A DNA stretch of 43,409 nucleotides from assembly GCA_040752215.1 (NCBI GenBank), contig JBFMEX010000025.1:1-43409 (forward strand). The letters run 5' to 3'. Shown piece after piece: positions 39,253 to 43,409 of the stretch (within the stretch, counting starts at the first letter, position 1; the number at the start of each line of letters is the position of its first letter). Source of the DNA: JBFMEX01 sp040752215 (GTDB taxonomy: Bacteria > Pseudomonadota > Alphaproteobacteria > Rhizobiales > Hyphomicrobiaceae). The notes below the pieces were generated by a model. It saw only the letters and a list, made by a program, of their open reading frames with translations. It had not been told where the DNA came from and searched no databases. The position numbers were made by a program, and so were the translations under genes.

Positions 39253-40446
39253 TTGAACGCCCGTGTCAGATACTCGCTCGCTGCACTCGCTGCGGTGTGC
39301 GCGGCGTGGTTGTCGCTGCTGCTGGCGACGACGCCCATCGCGCACGCCACCGGCGAGGGCACGTTTTCCGGCAAGGCCAAGCACGCGGTCCTGATCGAGG
39401 CGGAGACCGGCGCCGTGCTCTACCAGCATGCCGCCGACGAGCTCGCGCCGCCTGCCAGCATGAGCAAGCTGATGACGCTCGCTGTGGTCTTTCGTGCCAT
39501 CAAGAGCGGTCAGATCAAGCTCGAGGACGAGTTCCTGATGAGCGTGAACGCTTGGCGCACGGGCGGCGCGCCGTCGGGCACGTCGGCGATGTTCGTTCCC
39601 GTCAACACCAGGGCCACGCTGGACGAGCTGCTGCAGGGGATCATCGTCCAGTCCGGCAACGACGCCTGCATTTCGATCGCCGAGGGCATGGCCGGGTCGG
39701 AGCGGAGATTCGCCGAGATGATGCAGGCCGAGGCGCAGCGGATCGGGCTCAAGCGGTCGACGTTCCGCAATGCGACCGGCCTGCACGACGCCGAGCACCT
39801 GATGACCGCACGCGAGCTGGCCGAGCTCGCCCGCTTCCTGATCCGGGAGTATCCGGACCGCTATACGATGTTCGCCCAGCGCGAGTTCCGCTATCGCAAG
39901 CACCGCTTCTTCAATCGCAACCCGCTGCTCGGCGATGGCGGCGCAGACGGCCTCAAGACCGGCTACACCAAGGAGGCCGGCTACGGCATGGTCGCCTCTG
40001 CCGTGCGGGATGGCCGCCGGCTGATCGCCGTCGTCGGGGGACTGGAGACGGCCGAGACGCGCAAGGACGAGGCGGCCAAGCTGCTCGACTGGGGTTTTCG
40101 CAACTTCGGCCAGATGAAGCTCTACGACGAGGCCGAGGTGGTCGGCCAGGCACGCGTGTGGGGCGGCGATCGCTTCTATGTGCCGCTGACCGGCAAGGGT
40201 CCGCTGACCGTGTTCCTGCCCAAGGTGCCTGCAAACCCCAAGCTCAGGGCGGAGATCGTCTACAGCGGGCCGCTCAAGGCGCCACTCGCCAAAGGCGACC
40301 AAGTGGCCATGCTCAGGGTCACGAGTGCGACCAATGCGGTCAACGAGGTGCCGCTCTATGCCGCCGAGGACGTGGTCGCGGGCGGCGTAATCCGCCGCGG
40401 CCTTGACTCCCTCGTTCATCTGGCGTTCCGCTGGATCGGCCTCTAG
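39253..40446 (+). CDS. D-alanyl-D-alanine carboxypeptidase (penicillin-binding protein 5/6 type)
   Basis: The product has the three active-site motifs of serine D,D-carboxypeptidases: SxxK in PPASMSKLM, SxN in VQSGNDA and KTG in DGLKTGYTKEAG. A PBP5-type C-terminal domain (from about YDEAEVVGQARVWGG) and an amphipathic end (DSLVHLAFRWIGL) for membrane anchoring follow. A TTG at 39253 is chosen because it gives a classical signal peptide (RYSLAALAAVCAAWLSLLLA); the nearest ATG at 39127 adds 42 residues without similarity. The enzyme trims the terminal D-Ala of peptidoglycan stem peptides in the periplasm. It is followed closely by tmk. Confidence 0.88.
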   Translation: MNARVRYSLAALAAVCAAWLSLLLATTPIAHATGEGTFSGKAKHAVLIEAETGAVLYQHAADELAPPASMSKLMTLAVVFRAIKSGQIKLEDEFLMSVNAWRTGGAPSGTSAMFVPVNTRATLDELLQGIIVQSGNDACISIAEGMAGSERRFAEMMQAEAQRIGLKRSTFRNATGLHDAEHLMTARELAELARFLIREYPDRYTMFAQREFRYRKHRFFNRNPLLGDGGADGLKTGYTKEAGYGMVASAVRDGRRLIAVVGGLETAETRKDEAAKLLDWGFRNFGQMKLYDEAEVVGQARVWGGDRFYVPLTGKGPLTVFLPKVPANPKLRAEIVYSGPLKAPLAKGDQVAMLRVTSATNAVNEVPLYAAEDVVAGGVIRRGLDSLVHLAFRWIGL

Positions 40447-40484
40447 ACCGCCAGCCGGCTCTGGAGCCTGGTCGGGGAGACGCC

Positions 40485-41138
40485 ATGCAGCGCGGTCGGT
40501 TCATCACGTTCGAGGGCGGCGAGGGCTCGGGCAAGTCGACCCAGGCGCGCCGACTCGCCGCCCGGCTCGAGGCCGAGGGCATCGCGGTCACGCTGACGCG
40601 CGAGCCGGGCGGCTCGCCGTTCGCCGAGCACCTGCGCAGCGTCATCCTGGATCCCACGACGCCGCCCCATGCGCCGCTCTCGGAGGCGCTGCTCTTCTAT
40701 GCCGCCCGCGCCGACCATGTGGCCCACACCATCCGTCCCGCACTCGCCGCAGGGCGCTGGGTCGTGTGCGACCGATTCTCGGATTCGACGCGGGTCTACC
40801 AGGGCACCGCCGGCGCCCTTTCGAGCGAGACAATCGAGGCGCTGGAGGCGATCGCCGTCGCGCCGACCGTGCCCGACCTCACGCTCGTCGTCGATATCGA
40901 CCCCGAAATCGGGCTCGCGCGGGCCGACCTTCGCCGCGACCGCGTCGAGGGCGGCCCACGCGACCGCTACGAAGCGCGCACGCTCGCCTATCACGCGGCG
41001 TTGCGGCAGGGCTTTCTCGCCATCGCCGCGCAGGACCCGGCGCGCTGCGTCGTCATCGACGGCGCCGGCGGGGAGGAGGCCGTGGCAGGGCAGGTTTGGG
41101 CCGCGGCCGAGCGGCGGCTGATGGCGCGGACGGGCTGA
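40485..41138 (+). CDS. tmk: Thymidylate kinase
   Basis: The 217-residue kinase phosphorylates dTMP to dTDP. It has the P-loop FEGGEGSGKST at residues 9-19, the DR(Y/F) motif DRFSDSTRVYQG and the lid segment RRDRVEGGPRDRYEAR. Length fits the family (about 205-220). GGGGAG precedes the ATG. Its stop overlaps the holB start by one base (TGATG), so translation of the two is coupled, an arrangement shared by many alphaproteobacteria. Confidence 0.95.
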   Translation: MQRGRFITFEGGEGSGKSTQARRLAARLEAEGIAVTLTREPGGSPFAEHLRSVILDPTTPPHAPLSEALLFYAARADHVAHTIRPALAAGRWVVCDRFSDSTRVYQGTAGALSSETIEALEAIAVAPTVPDLTLVVDIDPEIGLARADLRRDRVEGGPRDRYEARTLAYHAALRQGFLAIAAQDPARCVVIDGAGGEEAVAGQVWAAAERRLMARTG

Positions 41139-42265
41139 TGGCGCGCGCTCCCGCCCTGCAGGAGATCGAGGAGCTGCCGGAGGCCGACCGCCTCGAAGGC
41201 GCCCCGCATCCGCGCTTGACGACGACGCTGATCGGCCACGCCCTGGCCGAGCGCACGCTGGCCGAGGCGCTCGCTTCGGGACGGCTCCATCACGGCTGGA
41301 TCCTCGCCGGGCCGCGCGGCATCGGCAAGGCGACGCTCGCCTATCGCTTCGCCGCGCACGCCCTCGCGCTGCCAGAGGAGCGCGACCCGCTCGCGCACAG
41401 CCTGTCGATCGATCCCGCAACCACCGCCGCGCGGCAGGTGCGCGCGCTGTCCCATCCGGGGCTGCTCGTCATCCGCCGGCCCTACGACCAGCAGAAGAAG
41501 CGCTTCGCGGCGACGATTCCCGTCGACGAGGTACGCCGCATCAAGTCGTTCCTCGGCCATCGCGGTGCGGACGGCGCCTGGCGGGTGGTGATCGTCGACT
41601 CGGTCGACGAGCTCAATGTCAACGCCGCCAACGCCTTGCTCAAGTCGCTCGAGGAGCCGCCCGAGCGCACGCTGTTCCTGCTCGTCTCGGCCGAGCCGGG
41701 ACGGCTGCTGGCGACGATCCGCTCACGCTGCCGCCGGCTCGATCTCGCGCCTCTCGGAGCGGACGATCTGGAGCGGGCCGTCCGGCAGGCGAAGGGCACG
41801 GAGGCCGACATGCCGGCCGGTGCCGAATGGGCGCGACTCGCCCGGCTCGCCGAGGGCAGTGTGCGCCGCGCGCTCACGCTCGAGGCCGCCGGCGGGCTCG
41901 CACTTTCCGAGCGCATCGAGCGGCTCATCGCCGGGCTGCCGGCGGTCGATTGGCCGGCCGCCCACACGCTCGCCGACGAGCTGGCCGGGGCTCAGGCCGA
42001 GGACCGCTTCGAGCTCTTTTTCGAGTTGCTCCTGGACCGTCTGGCGGCGCTGGTGCGTGCCGCGTCCGGGGCCGGCGGGGCGTCGGTGGAGCATGCCCGT
42101 CTCGCCACCGGCCCGATCGGACCGGAGCGGCTTGCCACCTTTGCCGAGCTATGGGAAACAGTGGCCCGCGAGAAGGCGGAGACCCTCGCACTCAATCTCG
42201 ATCGGAAGGCGCTCATCCTGTCGACCGTGTCCCGGCTCGAGACGGCCGCACGCCCCGCGGCCTGA
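41138..42265 (+). CDS. holB: DNA polymerase III subunit delta'
   Basis: The 375-residue clamp-loader subunit has a P-loop-like segment LAGPRGIGKATLAY, the delta' motif VDSVDELNVNAANALLKSLEEPP and the arginine-finger-type sequence TIRSRCRRLDL. It lacks the zinc-binding Cys pattern between the first motifs, as is common in alphaproteobacteria. It acts in loading the beta sliding clamp in the replisome. It sits between tmk and metG, the conserved housekeeping order in this class. Confidence 0.93.
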   Translation: MARAPALQEIEELPEADRLEGAPHPRLTTTLIGHALAERTLAEALASGRLHHGWILAGPRGIGKATLAYRFAAHALALPEERDPLAHSLSIDPATTAARQVRALSHPGLLVIRRPYDQQKKRFAATIPVDEVRRIKSFLGHRGADGAWRVVIVDSVDELNVNAANALLKSLEEPPERTLFLLVSAEPGRLLATIRSRCRRLDLAPLGADDLERAVRQAKGTEADMPAGAEWARLARLAEGSVRRALTLEAAGGLALSERIERLIAGLPAVDWPAAHTLADELAGAQAEDRFELFFELLLDRLAALVRAASGAGGASVEHARLATGPIGPERLATFAELWETVAREKAETLALNLDRKALILSTVSRLETAARPAA

Positions 42266-42315
42266 GAGAAGCGGGCGTCGAGGGTGCGCTCCGCCGCCCG
42301 AACGAGGACCGAGCC

Positions 42316-43409
42316 ATGAGCGCGCCTGCCCGCTTCTACATCACCACCGCGATCTCCTACCCCAACGGCGCGCCCCACATCGGCCATGCCTACGAGGCGA
42401 TCGCGACCGATGCGATCGCCCGCTTCGAGCGCGCGGACGGCAAGTCGGTGCTTTTTCTCACCGGCACCGACGAGCATGGCCTGAAGATGAAGCAGACCGC
42501 GGTCAAGGAGGGCCTGAGCCCGCGCGAGCTCGCGGATCGCAACTCGGCCCGCTTCCGCGAGATGGCGAGCGTGCTCGATCTCTCGAACGACGACTTCATT
42601 CGCACCACGGAGGCCCGCCACTATGCGGCCTGCCAGGAGCTGTGGCGGCGCATGGAGGCGGCCGGCGACGTCTACATGAGGAAGTATGGCGGCTGGTACT
42701 CGGTGCGCGACGAGACCTACTACAAGGAGAGCGAGACCGAGGTCCGCGAGGGCAAGCGCTACGCGACGCCGACCGGCACCGAGGTGACCTGGCAGGAGGA
42801 GGAGACATTCTTTTTCCGGCTGTCCAAGTATCAGGATCGCCTGCTCGCCCACTACGAGGCCAATCCCGATTTCATCCTGCCGCCGGAGCGCAAGAACGAG
42901 GTCGTGAGCTTCGTCAGGCAGGGCCTCGAGGATCTCTCGATCTCGCGCACGACCCTCGACTGGGGCATCCCGGTGCCCGGCCATCCGGGGCACGTGATGT
43001 ACGTGTGGGTCGACGCGCTCAACAACTACGTGACCGCGACCGGCCTGCTCGGTGGCGGCGACGAGCGGCAGTCGTTCTGGCCGGCCGACGTGCACGTGAT
43101 CGGCAAGGACATCGTGCGATTCCATGCGATCTACTGGCCGGCATTCCTGATGTCGGCCGGCCTCGCCCTGCCGAGACGCGTGTTCGGTCACGGGTTCCTG
43201 TTCAACAAGGGCGAGAAGATGTCGAAGTCGGTCGGCAATGTCGTCGACCCGTTCGCGCTCGTATCGCACTACGGCGTCGACCAGGTGCGCTACTACTTCC
43301 TGCGCGAGGTGGCATTCGGTCAGGATGGCAGCTACTCACCGGAAACGATCGCGGCGCGCATCAACGCCGACCTCGCCAACGGCCTCGGCAATCTCGCCCA
43401 GCGCTCGCT
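42316..43409 (+). CDS. metG: Methionine-tRNA ligase, 3' end beyond window
   Basis: The first 364 codons are present and the frame stays open to the window edge. The class I synthetase signatures are visible: the HIGH-type PHIGHAYE near residue 20 and KMSKS in GEKMSKSVGN. The stretch between lacks the zinc-knuckle cysteines found in some MetG proteins, placing it in the shorter MetG2/B-like group (total about 510-520 residues). It charges initiator and elongator tRNA-Met. GAGGA precedes the ATG, 50 bp after holB. Confidence 0.95.
   Translation, partial: MSAPARFYITTAISYPNGAPHIGHAYEAIATDAIARFERADGKSVLFLTGTDEHGLKMKQTAVKEGLSPRELADRNSARFREMASVLDLSNDDFIRTTEARHYAACQELWRRMEAAGDVYMRKYGGWYSVRDETYYKESETEVREGKRYATPTGTEVTWQEEETFFFRLSKYQDRLLAHYEANPDFILPPERKNEVVSFVRQGLEDLSISRTTLDWGIPVPGHPGHVMYVWVDALNNYVTATGLLGGGDERQSFWPADVHVIGKDIVRFHAIYWPAFLMSAGLALPRRVFGHGFLFNKGEKMSKSVGNVVDPFALVSHYGVDQVRYYFLREVAFGQDGSYSPETIAARINADLANGLGNLAQRS

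Noticed and set aside
1..43409. CRISPR arrays, transposases, integrases or prophage genes
   Set aside because: No regularly spaced repeats and no proteins with DDE, tyrosine or serine recombinase motifs were seen. Apart from the short repeats listed, the window looks like stable chromosome.

Overview
The window looks like high-GC alphaproteobacterial chromosome, most likely order Hyphomicrobiales. Supporting signs are a CDP-choline phosphatidylcholine synthase, L-malyl-CoA lyase, several paralogous outer-membrane porins with a coiled-coil N-terminus, an ECF sigma-F/NrsF pair of the Caulobacter type, and a UbiH-type hydroxylase with the GEAGH variant of the FAD motif. No phage, transposase or CRISPR array was seen. 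All identifications come from reading the protein and DNA sequence; no database search was possible.

Layout. 0.3-8.4 kb: malyl-CoA lyase, a two-gene RND efflux pump, a lipid A-type acyltransferase and a UbiH-family hydroxylase. 8.7-11.8 kb: two tandem paralogous porins, each with its own terminator. 12.2-14.0 kb: two small secreted proteins around phosphatidylcholine synthase. 14.0-23.6 kb: the most notable locus. A minus-strand operon encodes two di-heme cytochrome c peroxidase-like proteins, a Tat-exported Rieske protein, a molybdopterin enzyme of the arsenite-oxidase (AioA) clan and a small cysteine-less carboxymuconolactone-decarboxylase-like protein. This gene set matches the iodate reductase cluster idrABP1P2 rather than classical arsenite oxidase aioBA. 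A perfect sigma-54 promoter lies in front of the operon, next to an NtrC-type response regulator and a divergent membrane histidine kinase.

23.7-31 kb: a transglutaminase-like protein, then an ECF sigma-F factor with its NrsF membrane anti-sigma factor, and a bufferin-type RiPP operon (DUF2282 precursor, DUF692/MNIO enzyme, DUF2063 partner, DoxX protein). A perfect GTAACC-N16-CGAA promoter lies in front of the operon. A similar promoter precedes an unlisted 47-codon secreted peptide beside sigF. Between the two halves of this metal-response locus lie a structured tRNA/tmRNA-like element and a scar where a truncated response-regulator gene and a truncated third porin gene meet end to end.

31-37.7 kb: a DUF3179-DUF3047 pair, a tautomerase/AhpD-like/TetR group with TetR-type operator candidates, a flavin-type PNPOx-fold protein, and a Tat-exported metallo-beta-lactamase-fold hydrolase divergent from a LysR regulator. 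38-43.4 kb: tRNA-Ser(UGA), then a housekeeping run of rlpA, a D,D-carboxypeptidase, tmk, holB and metG, the last cut by the window edge.

The main functional proposal is a periplasmic anaerobic or microaerobic oxyanion (probably iodate) reductase switched on by a two-component system through RNA polymerase-sigma-54. Electrons would pass through the Rieske subunit to the molybdenum centre, and the two di-heme peroxidases would remove the peroxide by-product. A separate copper/metal-stress bufferin system is controlled by sigma-F.
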